DNA from: Algoriphagus sp. Y33
GTDB taxonomy: Bacteria > Bacteroidota > Bacteroidia > Cytophagales > Cyclobacteriaceae
Assembly (NCBI RefSeq): GCF_014838715.1
Contig: NZ_CP061947.1
Location: 2,604,001-2,668,000, forward strand
DNA length: 64,000 nt
Reading direction: 5' to 3'
Positions 44,529 to 55,000 of the stretch are shown here, one piece after another. How positions within the stretch are numbered: the stretch's first letter is position 1; each line of letters begins with the position of its first letter. The position numbers were made by a program, and so were the translations under genes. A model generated the notes under the pieces. It was not told the DNA's origin and did no database searches. It saw nothing but the letters and a program-made list of their open reading frames with translations.

Positions 44529-45389
44529 ATGAAAAAGATTGGTATCGGTATAGGGGCCGCATTGTTAGCAATTGGCTTAATTCTTTTCTATCTGAGTTGG
44601 CGTACACCCTCACTGTCTGAAAATCATGGCAAGATAGACACTCACTTGTATCTGGGCGATAGCGCAAGTCAGCCATTGATCGTAGCGTTTGGGGGTGGGT
44701 CGGGCGGTAATGACTGGGAGCGTAACTACCTAAAGGAAAAGCGGGACGAATTTCTAGCCAGAGGTTTTGCTGTATTGGCCATAGGGTATTTCAATTCCGG
44801 GCAGTCCCCAAACACACTGGACCGTATTTCACTTGACGCTATTTCAGATTCAGTCCTGCAAATTGCAAAGCGCCATCCGCAGGTGGACAGCAGCCGCATT
44901 ATTTTAATGGGCGCAAGCAAAGGTGGCGAGTTGGTATTAAATCTGGCAAGCCGGTATTCTCATTTCAAAGGAGTTATAGCACTCTCCGCCTCCCATGTCT
45001 CTTTTCCTGCACATACCCTTGCGGCGAACACCTCTTCCTGGCAGGACAACAACCGGGAAATCCCTTATGTACCTGCGCCGTTAACTACTCTTGTTCCGGC
45101 ATTAATGGGAAATTTGTATGAAGCTTTTACCTTGATGTTGGAGGATAAAAATGCCGTCCATCTCGCAGAAATAGAAGTAGAAAACATCAATGGCCCTATC
45201 CTACTCCTCTCGGGAACACAAGATGAGCAATGGCCTGCTACCCATATGTCAGAACAGCTGATCAGTCGCCTGGCCAAGCATAAGTTTAAGCACCGGTATC
45301 TACACCTTGCTTTTAAAGGAGGACATGTAGAACCCTTAAACCACTTTGACAAGGTGTTTGAATTTTTGGAAGAGGAATTTAAAAAATAA
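44529..45389 (+). CDS. Alpha/beta hydrolase with BAAT C-terminal-like domain
   Basis: The 286-residue product has an N-terminal membrane or signal helix (GIGIGAALLAIGLILFYLSW). An alpha/beta-hydrolase domain of the BAAT C-terminal/dienelactone-hydrolase type follows. The nucleophile is S130 in GASKGGELVLNLA. The acid is near D233 (GTQDEQWPA) and the histidine near H266 (GGHVEPL). The GASKG elbow is typical of acyl-CoA thioesterase/BAAT_C proteins, though the anchoring and lack of an N-terminal BAAT domain suggest a periplasmic esterase. The substrate is unknown. Confidence 0.85.
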   Translation: MKKIGIGIGAALLAIGLILFYLSWRTPSLSENHGKIDTHLYLGDSASQPLIVAFGGGSGGNDWERNYLKEKRDEFLARGFAVLAIGYFNSGQSPNTLDRISLDAISDSVLQIAKRHPQVDSSRIILMGASKGGELVLNLASRYSHFKGVIALSASHVSFPAHTLAANTSSWQDNNREIPYVPAPLTTLVPALMGNLYEAFTLMLEDKNAVHLAEIEVENINGPILLLSGTQDEQWPATHMSEQLISRLAKHKFKHRYLHLAFKGGHVEPLNHFDKVFEFLEEEFKK

Positions 45390-45438
45390 GTTCCGCTTAT
45401 TGTAAGGCCATTCCGATAGCTTCTCGCTGGGGTGCCGG

Positions 45439-45765
45439 CTAGACGATCTTCCCAAAACTCTCTATATCATACCCGGATAGTACTGCATCCAGCCTTTTCT
45501 TTCTGCTCTTGTTGGCATCAGTTTCCTCTAAGGTCAATATCAGCTTCAGCAGCTTCATTCTTAAATCTTTGTCCTTAAGGTCCAGCCCATTTTGGCTCAG
45601 GGACTCTTCTATAAAGGCCTTGGCATTGTAGGGATGGACAGCCTCCTCTCTGAAAGCCGCATCGGCAGGATGAATCACTTCATTGTACATATTCATGAGC
45701 ACTATACCATTGTCAGCTTTCTCAAGCATGTTCAGAGCATTCTCTATTACTTTCTTCAGTTTCAT
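45439..45765 (-). CDS. Hypothetical small helical protein
   Basis: The 108-residue soluble protein starts at ATG 45765 (MKLKKVIENALNMLEKADNG). It is helical throughout, ending KKRLDAVLSGYDIESFGKIV. No motif is recognised. A longer frame reaching 45870 is rejected because its first 35 codons read as intergenic sequence. The gene converges with the hydrolase gene, with 49 bp between. Confidence 0.55.
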   Translation of the reverse strand: MKLKKVIENALNMLEKADNGIVLMNMYNEVIHPADAAFREEAVHPYNAKAFIEESLSQNGLDLKDKDLRMKLLKLILTLEETDANKSRKKRLDAVLSGYDIESFGKIV

Positions 45766-46369
45766 CTGTATATTTTTATTTATAATGGTCATAACTTGTC
45801 CCATGACAAAAGAAACGGGATAGCCTGTCCCGAACTCCATTCGGGAGAATCTCGCAGCGCTTATAATCATGCCAGTGTGTCGTTTTCGACATGCTCGATT
45901 TCATAAAGGGTCGGGTGATCTTCAATTAGGGCAATTATTACCGGGGCGGATAAGTTAACTTCAAAATTAGCGAATTGTCGGAATATGGACTGAATCAGGG
46001 ATAGTCAATCCCACATTCTTAACAAGAAAAACCACTTGAATAATAATCCGAGATTCCTCGTCAATGTGATCTTACAAACTAACCATGGCAGTTTGGATCA
46101 ACTAACCGCAATTTGTTGAACTGGAACAGGAAAAGGACGCCACTGTGATCCTGAATATGAGAGTGAAACAGAAGGAGAGATGATCTGTTTAGCTCAGACC
46201 CACAGAATCCCGGATCATTCCATAAGAACCTCACCTTCCCCAATACTTTTGGGAAAAGATTCATTGTTTCCAGAGAATCGGGACACAATGGTGTAAGATA
46301 TGTGCGCCGAGGAGCGCACCTCGTCAGAGAAATCTGGCGAGGACGTATACTCGATTCCACAGTTATTTT
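45766..46369. other. Gene-poor stretch
   Basis: It contains only the relic at 46109-46183 and a short palindrome-like TCCCGA...TCGGGA near 45827-45848. Confidence 0.5.
46109..46183 (+). pseudogene. Relic of an unknown gene, copy 2 (family D)
   Basis: The 24 codons QFVELEQEKDATVILNM and RVKQKER then a stop match the relic at 40733-40831 in protein and DNA (GCCACTGTGATCCTG is shared), with a short deletion. It is too short to be functional. Confidence 0.4.
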
Positions 46370-48352
46370 TCATTTAGTTTCTTTGTTGTACAAATAGTCA
46401 GCAATTTTGAAGATAGCATAATTTTTATCTTGTGCAATTTCATTAAAAAACTGTCCATTTGTTATTTCATCTATTTGTTGTCCAAAGAGAATAGAGTTTG
46501 TTCGAAATTTTAAACCTTCAAAGTCAACTACCCAAGGTGTATAAAGATAGTTTGGCTTGTCGTCTGAGTTTTCGATTATTAATTTATTTCCATTTTGAAA
46601 TACAATAGTGATTCTTCTCCAATCGGTTGTAGTACTCCAATTTCCATAAGCTTGCCAAAAGGCATTATTGATTTCTTCTTCACTTAGAGTAAAAAGTGAT
46701 TCTGCAACTGACTTGTAAAAATTAAAGTCGATGTTTTCTCCCGGAAATGAATATAAATTATCAAAGTCAAAACGGTCTATTCCTGATTTCTTTATTTGTT
46801 TTTCTTCTTTGTCGATAAACTCCTTAAATTCATTTATGTCATTTTCTGTGATATTTAAATCATTTAATGAAACTTTTACAAACCTTGATTTATCAATTAG
46901 CTCAATAATCTGTTCTATTTTGTCAGTGTTTATTTCGCTTAAAGCACGGGAAAGATATTTTGAAGAACTTGATTTTTTATCAACTACAAATTTGTCGCCT
47001 TTTCTAATGTATGACCTTAATGAATTATTAGAATGGAAACAACCTTGACTGCCATTTTCAAAATGTAATTCCTTAACTACGAGATTGGAGAAAAGGCTTT
47101 CAGGTAAATTATATTCCTTAACTGACTTTTCTTTTGGTTCAAAGGTGTATTGTTTATTTAAACTTCGGTCTGCCAATACAATTTTGTTGTAAAATAAAGA
47201 AACATTGGCGATAGAGAAATCCACAGACAGAAATCGGTACCACTGCTTTTTCTTTTTGTCAAAACGAAAAATATCCTTATTCTCAAATCCATATTCTTCA
47301 TCTTCAAAGTTTAGTTTCAAGTAGGGCTCTTGAATTGGGACTTCATCCGTAAATAACTCTGAAACTTTAAAGTCATCAGGATTAATTTTGTAAACGCTTT
47401 CAAATGTCAACACGAAAAGTTTGTTGTTTCTAACTCCAATTGCTCTGGGGATGTTTTCAAGCGATTTCTCGGACTGCCAAGTTTTAGAAAAAGCACTATC
47501 ATAATGGCTTATGCTAAAATCTTGATTAATTGTGTAAAGGTTATTGTTTTCAGAAACTTCAAAATCAATTATTTCAGGGGAATAAGTCCAATCAATAGAA
47601 TCCGATTTAGTTATAAACACTCTATCTTGTTGATTGATGATATAGTAGTTTCCAAAAATTCTTATTTTCCTAATGTCAGGTCGGTCTTCTTTCGAAAGCC
47701 TTTCATACTTTTCTTGACTTAAGGGTGTGGGTAGTTTTTCCCAACTGTGACAGTTATCAGTCGTTTTGTAGAGTACGTTCCAAAAAGAGCCAAACAATCC
47801 TGTTTGTTCATCTTTTGCAAAATGAATAGTTGAAAATCTTAGTGCGTTTTCATTTCCTGCCTTATCAAAGGATTTCCAAGTTTTGCCTGAATTTTCCGTG
47901 TAGTAAATGAGTTGCGAATTTCCACTCATCCAAGCTTTTCCTTTGTTGTTGATATATGCAGCGTCAATCCAACTGCTTTTACCAAATTTTACCTTTTGCC
48001 AATTCTTCCCGTGATTCCCTGACCAAAAAACAAAGTCTTGCTTACCATCTTCTTGAATAAACCCTGAAATCATCAGGGTATCCTCAGAAAAGAAATTTAT
48101 TCTCTCAAATGTCTTTCCTGAAGTGAAATTATAAGGATCTAAAGAACCATAAGGTCCTATATGCCATAATTCACCGATTTGTTTGGTGAAATAAACATTT
48201 CCGGCTTTTGTCGCCACCCAAATTTCTTCGGATGGTGAAATTCCAATTTCTGATACTCCGCCTGCAATTGATAATCTAGATAAATATTCTTCTTGTCCAA
48301 AAACTGTAATTGGAATAAGTATGACTATCAATATGTGCAGTATCTTCTTCAT
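46370..48352 (-). CDS. Exported BNR/sortilin-like repeat protein
   Basis: The 660-residue protein (start ATG 48352) has a signal peptide (KKILHILIVILIPITVFGQ). The first half has repeats with Asp-box-like and YCF48-like features: EIWVATKAGNVYFTKQIGELW, FVFWSGNHGKNWQKV, LIYYTENSGKTWKSF and LYKTTDNCHSWEKL. This pattern is common in beta-propellers of the BNR/sortilin group. The second half is low in motifs. Codon use is AT-rich compared with the metabolic genes here. It is probably extracytoplasmic; function unknown. A family F repeat starts 10 bp upstream of its start codon. Confidence 0.78.
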   Translation of the reverse strand: MKKILHILIVILIPITVFGQEEYLSRLSIAGGVSEIGISPSEEIWVATKAGNVYFTKQIGELWHIGPYGSLDPYNFTSGKTFERINFFSEDTLMISGFIQEDGKQDFVFWSGNHGKNWQKVKFGKSSWIDAAYINNKGKAWMSGNSQLIYYTENSGKTWKSFDKAGNENALRFSTIHFAKDEQTGLFGSFWNVLYKTTDNCHSWEKLPTPLSQEKYERLSKEDRPDIRKIRIFGNYYIINQQDRVFITKSDSIDWTYSPEIIDFEVSENNNLYTINQDFSISHYDSAFSKTWQSEKSLENIPRAIGVRNNKLFVLTFESVYKINPDDFKVSELFTDEVPIQEPYLKLNFEDEEYGFENKDIFRFDKKKKQWYRFLSVDFSIANVSLFYNKIVLADRSLNKQYTFEPKEKSVKEYNLPESLFSNLVVKELHFENGSQGCFHSNNSLRSYIRKGDKFVVDKKSSSSKYLSRALSEINTDKIEQIIELIDKSRFVKVSLNDLNITENDINEFKEFIDKEEKQIKKSGIDRFDFDNLYSFPGENIDFNFYKSVAESLFTLSEEEINNAFWQAYGNWSTTTDWRRITIVFQNGNKLIIENSDDKPNYLYTPWVVDFEGLKFRTNSILFGQQIDEITNGQFFNEIAQDKNYAIFKIADYLYNKETK

Positions 48353-48361
48353 AATTGTGGG

Positions 48362-48665
48362 CAATCGGGTCAGGCAAGGGAATTACACTTTTACATTCCT
48401 TCAGAACTCCCGTAGAACGGGACAGGCTGTGCGAGAGACTCTCATCCGCCGCAGCTGGCTCTTCATGCCCGCCTGTCCTCAGACAGGTTTATAATCCGCT
48501 TTGTACTAAAAGTACCTAAGGTTGAACCGATTTCCAATGCTCAAACAAGCTAAAAGAAATGAATCTAAAAGGGGATACTCTGGTTTCGTTTGACAGCTGT
48601 TTGATTGTTCCCTCCGCTACTGCAAGCGGTAGTTCATACGCAACGAAAACCTAGTAGTTGGTGCG
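48362..48665 (-). repeat. Intergenic repeat family F, copy 1
   Basis: Shared with 50077-50365 and, in part, 61205-61275. Common strings are CAATCGGGTCAG, ACGGGACAGGCTGTGCGAGAGAC, TTTGTACTAAAAGTAC, AAGGTTGAACC and AACGAAAACCTAGT. It sits immediately upstream of the BNR-like gene. Confidence 0.75.
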
Positions 48666-48718
48666 TTTTCTTATTTGTTCCATTCGGGCAAGAGTATGAT
48701 CTTATAACTCTCGGGATC

Positions 48719-48952
48719 TTAAGCACATTTTTCTGTTATTCTATTCGCTAGCTGTTGGAGCTTATCTGAATTGGCGCTTACATGATAAGTTTCAGGTTGA
48801 CTTTGGTCATTTTGAGCATTAACGAGTTCAATTGCCATATTCGCCAATTCAGCTTTGAATAAAACAAGACCTTCAGAATCGTAATCAAAATCCAAGAGTT
48901 CAGATATTCTGGATTCCCCGTTAAGAGTCTCTTCATTTGTACTCGATATTGA
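48719..48952 (-). pseudogene. Open frame without a start codon, small hypothetical
   Basis: The frame after the TGA at 48953-48955 reads STNEETLNGESRISELLDF, FDYDSEGLVLFKAELANM, AIELVNAQNDQ and ends QQLANRITEKCA. The composition is protein-like and acidic, but no ATG/GTG/TTG fits the start. It overlaps the end of the broken crystallin gene, so a further small deletion probably removed its start. No family is recognised. Confidence 0.4.
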
Positions 48953-49438
48953 TCAGTTCCAAATCGGGACGGATAATCTGAACGCTTGATACATTGTCTT
49001 GGAAACCAAAATGAACTAGGTTGGAGTACTCACCCGACCTAAATTCCTTGCTCTTACCTTTCAATTCACTATCTGAATAAAGGATTACCCGGGCTCCCTC
49101 CGGGACTTTCATAGAAGTGATGCTGTCATTTTTCATAATAAGGAAAATTATAGCTGACTACCTCCCCCAACCCTGCCAGGTTTTGCTTTAACCCTCCGAA
49201 ATCGGCATGCTCATAAAAACTGATCAAAGGAAATATCTTGGCATCATGTTCAAAAATCTCCATAGAACTGATTTTGTCATTCCAGTCTGCTACATAGCTA
49301 TAATTACCGGGAAACAAAACCAATCTAGGTCCCCGAAATCCTGTGTCACGGTAGAAATAGCCAAAATAACCAGACTCCACCTTGATAGAACTTATCCGGT
49401 CATTTCCGATTGGAATAGTAACGTGTTGACCTACACCA
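48933..49438 (-). pseudogene. Beta/gamma-crystallin-domain gene, frameshifted and 5' truncated
   Basis: Three crystallin-type Greek-key repeats are visible: TIPIGNDRISSIKV, VADWNDKISSMEI with GYFGYFYRDTGFRGPRLVLF, and NDSITSMKVPEGARVILYSDSELKGKSKEF. The third is in a different frame. The shift maps to the T5 run at 49129-49133 (A5 on the coding strand). One base fewer would read PYYENDSITSMKV and restore the repeat pattern. No start codon is found before the AlkD-like gene at 49439. Crystallin domains often bind calcium. Here the gene is likely dead unless the run is a sequencing error. Confidence 0.7.
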
Positions 49439-50044
49439 TTATTTAGATTTTGTCACAAATTTATATGTAAACAGAATCAGTTTATTGGATAAATCCCATG
49501 TTAATATTTCATTATCAACAAGCACTTTATGTTTTTTAGAAATATCCCGAAGAGAGTTTCCAACAGATCTTCTTAGATACTCGCTCTCGTGCGCTTTATG
49601 CTGACTTATCAGTTGTATCGCTACTTGAGGATTAGTCTTAAAGAATGGACGGCCTGTCCAAATCCTTAATCCCTCTGTTACAGCACGACAAACATTAGGA
49701 ATTTTGTCGCTTAACCAATCCTTAATGACAGGTAATGATTTTTCATATCCTGTATCCATGCAATATTGGTCAAATGATTTTGCAAGTATCTCTTGAACTT
49801 GCCAGCTTTTATCATTGCTCACTTTAGTCCTTAGAATCTGCAATGCTACCGGATCTTTAGACGATATGTATCCCAATAAAAAGACTGCTAAACTGCGAAC
49901 CTGATAAAAATCGTTTTCCAACAATTCAACCGCTAATTTCATTGAGTCTGAAATTGATTTTGAAACAACTATTTTTTTTGCTTCATATTCTATCGGTTTG
50001 AATCCATTTTCTATTTTTACTAATCTCTCAATAACCTCTTTCAT
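49439..50044 (-). CDS. AlkD-like HEAT-repeat protein (DNA alkylation repair family)
   Basis: The 201-residue all-helical protein fits the AlkD-like HEAT-repeat family. Pairs of helices such as AVELLENDFYQVRSLAVFLLGYI, DKSWQVQEILAKSFDQYC and PNVCRAVTEGLRIWTGRPFFKTNPQVAIQLISQHK, then EYLRRSVGNSLRDISKKH, are typical. AlkD removes alkylated bases without flipping them; the catalytic Asp/Trp set cannot be confirmed here. It may instead be a regulatory HEAT protein. It lies between the crystallin relic and a family F repeat. Confidence 0.72.
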   Translation of the reverse strand: MKEVIERLVKIENGFKPIEYEAKKIVVSKSISDSMKLAVELLENDFYQVRSLAVFLLGYISSKDPVALQILRTKVSNDKSWQVQEILAKSFDQYCMDTGYEKSLPVIKDWLSDKIPNVCRAVTEGLRIWTGRPFFKTNPQVAIQLISQHKAHESEYLRRSVGNSLRDISKKHKVLVDNEILTWDLSNKLILFTYKFVTKSK

Positions 50045-50076
50045 ATCGTGTTGTACGGTGTCTTACACTTGCAGCC

Positions 50077-50365
50077 AATCGGGTCAGTCCAGATAATTTT
50101 AATCCCACATTCCCACAGAACTCCCGAAAAACGGGACAGGCTGTGCGAGAGACACTTATCCGCCGCAGCGGGCTGTACATGCCCGTCTGTCCTCGAACAG
50201 GTTTATAAATCGCTTTGTACTAAAAGTACTTAAGGTTGAACCAATTTCCAATGATCAAAGAAGTCTGGTAAGGCGAATCACTACAGACGCCTCACCTGCT
50301 TCTTACAGCAGAGGGTTCATATTTCGTGTTACGCACGCAACGAAAACCTAGTTGTTGTGTGCTCG
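50077..50365 (-). repeat. Intergenic repeat family F, copy 2
   Basis: About 290 bp closely matching 48362-48665. It occupies almost the whole gap between the AlkD-like gene start and the stop codon of the membrane-protein gene at 50369. Confidence 0.75.
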
Positions 50366-50368
50366 CGC

Positions 50369-50772
50369 TTACTCCGCTGCTCTTTTTTTGAAATATTCAT
50401 TTGCCCCTAGTTTTCGGTCAACAAGAATCAAAATCAAACTTGTCAACAATGAGCCAATAACAAATGAAATTGGGCCAACTGTATTAGTCCCACGTTATAG
50501 AAACAGATCAAGATAATAATATTCAGTCCCAGTGAAATAAGTGAAGGTCTCATCCTTTCCTTTGTTAATAAGTCCACGATCACAAAAGTTATCAGATATG
50601 GAATTAAAATTATTGCAATCCTTATCCACATGAACATAATGGCGCCTTCAAAAGTCACGTCACTTGCCCGTCTGCCGCTAGTTATGAAAAATCCAATGAT
50701 TGATTCTCCGAAACTCTGTCCTGCACAAAATACTAATCCTAGTAGTAATGAATATAATACTCTTCTAATCAT
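50369..50772 (-). pseudogene. Small membrane-protein gene with a frameshift
   Basis: From ATG 50772 the product has helices RRVLYSLLLGLVFCAGQSFG, MWIRIAIILIPYLITFVIV and LISLGLNIIILICFYNVG. After a one-base shift near 50485, the frame continues NTVGPISFVIGSLLTSLI, LILVDRKLGANEYFKKRAAE and stops at 50369, giving a fourth helix and a normal basic end. The unshifted frame ends early at 50443 with an odd tail. Function unknown. Confidence 0.6.
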
Positions 50773-52032
50773 CTCATTTAAGCGCTTGCACACACATAAA
50801 AATATAAGCAACCCGTTGCGTATATTTCACATATATCTGATACATGATATTTAACTAAATCATACTTTACTGTCCATTACCAGTAATTACTTGACAGTAA
50901 ACGCTTACTATCGGAAATCTCAGTTTGAAGGTAGTTGATGCTATCCTATCTGTGTTCATCTCAGCCGTTTTTCCATAACTTTATCCTTGCATACGTTCAT
51001 TTTGTATACTCATTTTGACTTCAGTATCCAGAGGTATTTGATGGGTTCCGGGTTTATGCCCGGGCGGGTGCTATAAAAGTTGGTTGCGCTTTCTGATGGT
51101 AAAGAGCAGAGGTAAGAACAGGAATAAAAAGATAAGAAACCAGCCCGCAGGCTTGCCCCTCACTAAAACAGTCCACCGGACTGTTTTCTAACGCTCGGTC
51201 CTAGGGTATGTTTTGGGGAAATGGGAGGAAAAGTGAAAGAATTGCGATGTTTTCCGGTTGGACAAGAGAATTTTCCGCATCCCATTGCATCCTTTTTTCA
51301 GACAAAAACAGAAAGTGAGGTTCATGATCCTGCTCCGAATCTGCAGTGTGGTCAATTGGTTTGACCCACCTTTTTCTTAAGTAGTATCGATTGCTTTATC
51401 GGACATAGAGGTTTAGGGTAATCCAGCTATGGGATTGGTATCTAAAAAATCAACCCTAGTCAATCAAAAGGGGCAATCCCGATGCTCAGAACAGATTAAG
51501 CTATGGAATACCAGGTAAATACAGCATGTCAAGGCACTCTTACTACTTAAAACATCAGGGCAGATAATACCCTTTACCCATTGTCCAAATCATAATAAAT
51601 GTGATGCAATTGTGGAAGACGTTGCGCCTTAGAGCTCTTTTTATCCTGAACTAATCATGGTGAAGATTTTGCAACAGACACAAACTGGAATAGACTATAC
51701 AGCTAATCTTTCCGGAACTTAGATTATTGCAGTAGGAAAAAGGAAAATCGGTAACTATACACCTCCCCTCAGTCTATGACAACGTGGTATGCTACAAGAG
51801 AAAATAACTCAAAAAAATATTTTGTTAAAAATTCATAAAAAATTTATCAACTGATAATCAGAAGATTATGAAAAATCAGTTTTCCCATAAAAATTCTAAT
51901 ACAATTAAAATATTGCACCTTAAAACAAAAAATATGCATTATGAATAAACAAGTCTTTTTTCACTGAAAATCAATACCTTATACAGGGTATTGACATCGT
52001 GCTAAAGATTTGATTTCATTTGGAAAAAAAAC
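50773..52032. repeat. Gene-free stretch with repeat family C copy 2 and the leader of the SpvB/RHS operon
   Basis: 51010-51400 matches 31160-31640, with the hairpin AAAACAGTCC/GGACTGTTTT at 51165-51187. 51430-51770 holds nothing I recognise. 51800-52032 is very AT-rich and ends in an inverted repeat TCAATACC/GGTATTGA at 51971-51994, about 40 bp before the first start codon, a possible operator or leader hairpin. Confidence 0.6.
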
Positions 52033-55000
52033 ATGAGGCACCTATTGATTGTTTGCGCTGTTCTCTTCTCGATCAAATGTTTTGCCCAAGGCCAAACCCA
52101 TAGTCAAGAACATCAGAACATTATCCATTCTGATACCGACTCATTGAAAAATGACCAAAAGGATCAGGTTATCCAAAACTTAAATTCCCAACCCTTTAGC
52201 CCGGTAGAACCATTCAGAAAAATGCAGGTTCCCCCCTCTCCCCAGATGGCCGCATTGGGACAATTTGGAGAAATACCCGTAAATCATTCCACAGGTCTAG
52301 CTAAAGTCGCTGTGCCCATCCATACTATTACTGTAAATGGGTACGAACATGAGATTTCCTTAGCATATCATGGGAGCGGAATAAAAGTCAATCAAGCCGC
52401 CTCGAATGTAGGCCTGGGATGGGCCTTGAACGCTACCGGGGCATTGGCCCGGAATTCCAATAAAATTGGCGGAGACCAAGTTCAGCTTCCATCCAATTAT
52501 ATTGGCTTTAATCCACATACTTCAACCAATCTATATGAAGCAAGTAGAAGTAACGCTGACTATATGTGGGCGCATAATGGATTAAATAATTGCTATGATA
52601 CTGAGCCCGACATAATAAATTTCAACTTTGGTCAATATGCAGGTGTAATGGTACCTATCCAACAGGGTACTTATAGAGAAATTCCTTATACAGGACTTCA
52701 GGTACAACAAGGCACCAACTCATACATAATCTATGATAACTACGGTACAAAATTCACTTTTGATGTAAAAGAAACCACCTATCTGCCTCCTGGATGCCCT
52801 GGATCTTTGTACCATAGCTCGGGAGGGTGTATTAATGCGGGGATTTACAACGACTCTTTTTATTTGTCCAAAATTGAATCCAAAGAAGGAGGTACCATCA
52901 CATTTTTTTACGAGAACGAAAACTACACCTATGCAATAAACCGCGTGGAGCAAAAATATTCCTGGATAGTAGGCAACGGCTGTCAACCAGACCAAAATCT
53001 AATCGACAACAATTGTATCCAAGAAAGCTGGGTAACGGGTAAAAGACTCATTAAAATCGAGACCTCAGAAAACGAACAGATCATTTTTAAATATAAAAAT
53101 GAAACCACTTCAAATGGAACCAGAGAAGATCTTCCCGGCGCAAAAGGGCTTCAGTACATAGAAGTTTATGATAAAGGTCAATTGAGTCCGTTAAAAACCG
53201 TAGAATTCACTACTTCATATTTCACTTCCAGTGGATCAACCGGTCCCAACCATCAAGCAGTATGGAACAAGCGGTTGAGGCTAGATCAGGTGAAAATCGA
53301 CCAGGACCAAATATACTCCTTTACCTATAACGGCAATCTGTCTCCAAGGCTTTCATACGATCAGGACTATTATGGGTACCATATATTTAATTATGTCTAC
53401 ACAGCGACCCCCTATGATGCAACCCACAATCCCAACGGAGCCAATAGAGCTCCCAATGCAAACCGGGTCACGGCGGGATTGTTAAATAAATTAACTTATC
53501 CTACGGGAGGTTATTCCACATTTGAATATGAACAAAACATTGTATTTGCATCCAACCAAAACCAAGCTGGACCGGGTGTTAGGATAAAAAGAATAAATGC
53601 CTACACAGATACCAATGTATTGTCAAGCTATACGGATTATAAGTATATCTTAGATGGAAGCACAAATTCTTCAGGGAAAATAAACAGCCTACAAAGCACC
53701 TACAATTTTCTTGACCAGCAATCCCAATGGCAGCATGACAATGATACAGGCCCTTATAAACTTCAATGTTACTTCTTCTCAATAAGTAGTGACGACCAAC
53801 AATCATCCTTTTTAAGCAAGACATATAACCCAACTTATAGCCGGGTAGAGGAAATTGTACACGATGGATCCCAGGGAAAAACAGTCCACCATTTTTCGAC
53901 AGTAGGCGATATTCTTACAACTACTCCGGTTGGGATTGCAGCAATGGATTATGACTGGACATATGGGATTCCAACCAAAAAAGAAGTATTCAAAGGAACC
54001 GGCACATCCTTGGAAAAAATAGAAGAAACCATCATTGAATACAAAACTTTTCTCACGAACACCACTGTATACCAGTCATATGCAGGCCCCAGTTCATATT
54101 ATAGTTTTGGGATGAAATTAAGAAGGATGCGTGCGGAAGTAGAACCCGGCATTAACTGGACTTTTAAACCCGCTGTGTACAAATTGCACAAGTATGGCTA
54201 TATCTCTGCTTTGGTGTCTAAAAAACGTGAAATCACCAGGAGCTATAAAAATGGGGTAAATTTTGAAACAAATGTTTATTATTCTATTGATTCAACAAAC
54301 AACCGGATCACAAAGGCAGTCTATAAAGGCAGCAGTTCATCAGGAGAAGGCAAAAGCAGATATTTTTATTACACAAGCCAAATAGGAGGACAAACATCAT
54401 TCTTAAAATACAAAGACCCCATCCTTTACCTTGATAAAAAGATCCGGGGTACTTCAGAATACACAGTAGGAGGAGGATACTTTCCGCTGAGTAATGTAAA
54501 TGGATACTCTGTTCATCAAAAAGCATATACTTTAGATCTCCAGCACCCCACAGCGAGTTATAGTCTCAATCTATCAAATCCACCCGCCAGTGTTGGGTTT
54601 CGGCTCACGAATGAAGTTTTAACCTATAATTCTAAAAACTACCCTACACTGATAAGTGATGAAAATGTAAAAACCAAAATCCTATATGATTACTATGATA
54701 CCAAGCCTGTATCCTTTATAAGGAATTTTACCGGTGTAGATGCAGATATAGCATACACCAGTTTTGAAACCGGCAACAAAGGAGGATGGATCTATACTAT
54801 ACCGTCAACTCTAGTAAGGTCATCAGCATATACAGGTGGCGTTTTACATGCCGTATCGGGACATCCAGTCTCAAAGTCAGGGCTTAGCTCCGGTAAAACA
54901 TATGTTTTATCTTTTGTAGTTAAGAGAAACGGAACCGAAACCCCAAATCTAATAGTCAAGAAAGGGGGCGTTACTATAACTGATTCTGGAATTTCCAACG

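Noticed and set aside
48362..50365. Family F repeats considered as attC sites
   Set aside because: They are too long, and the ends carry AAC in the same orientation rather than as inverted cores.
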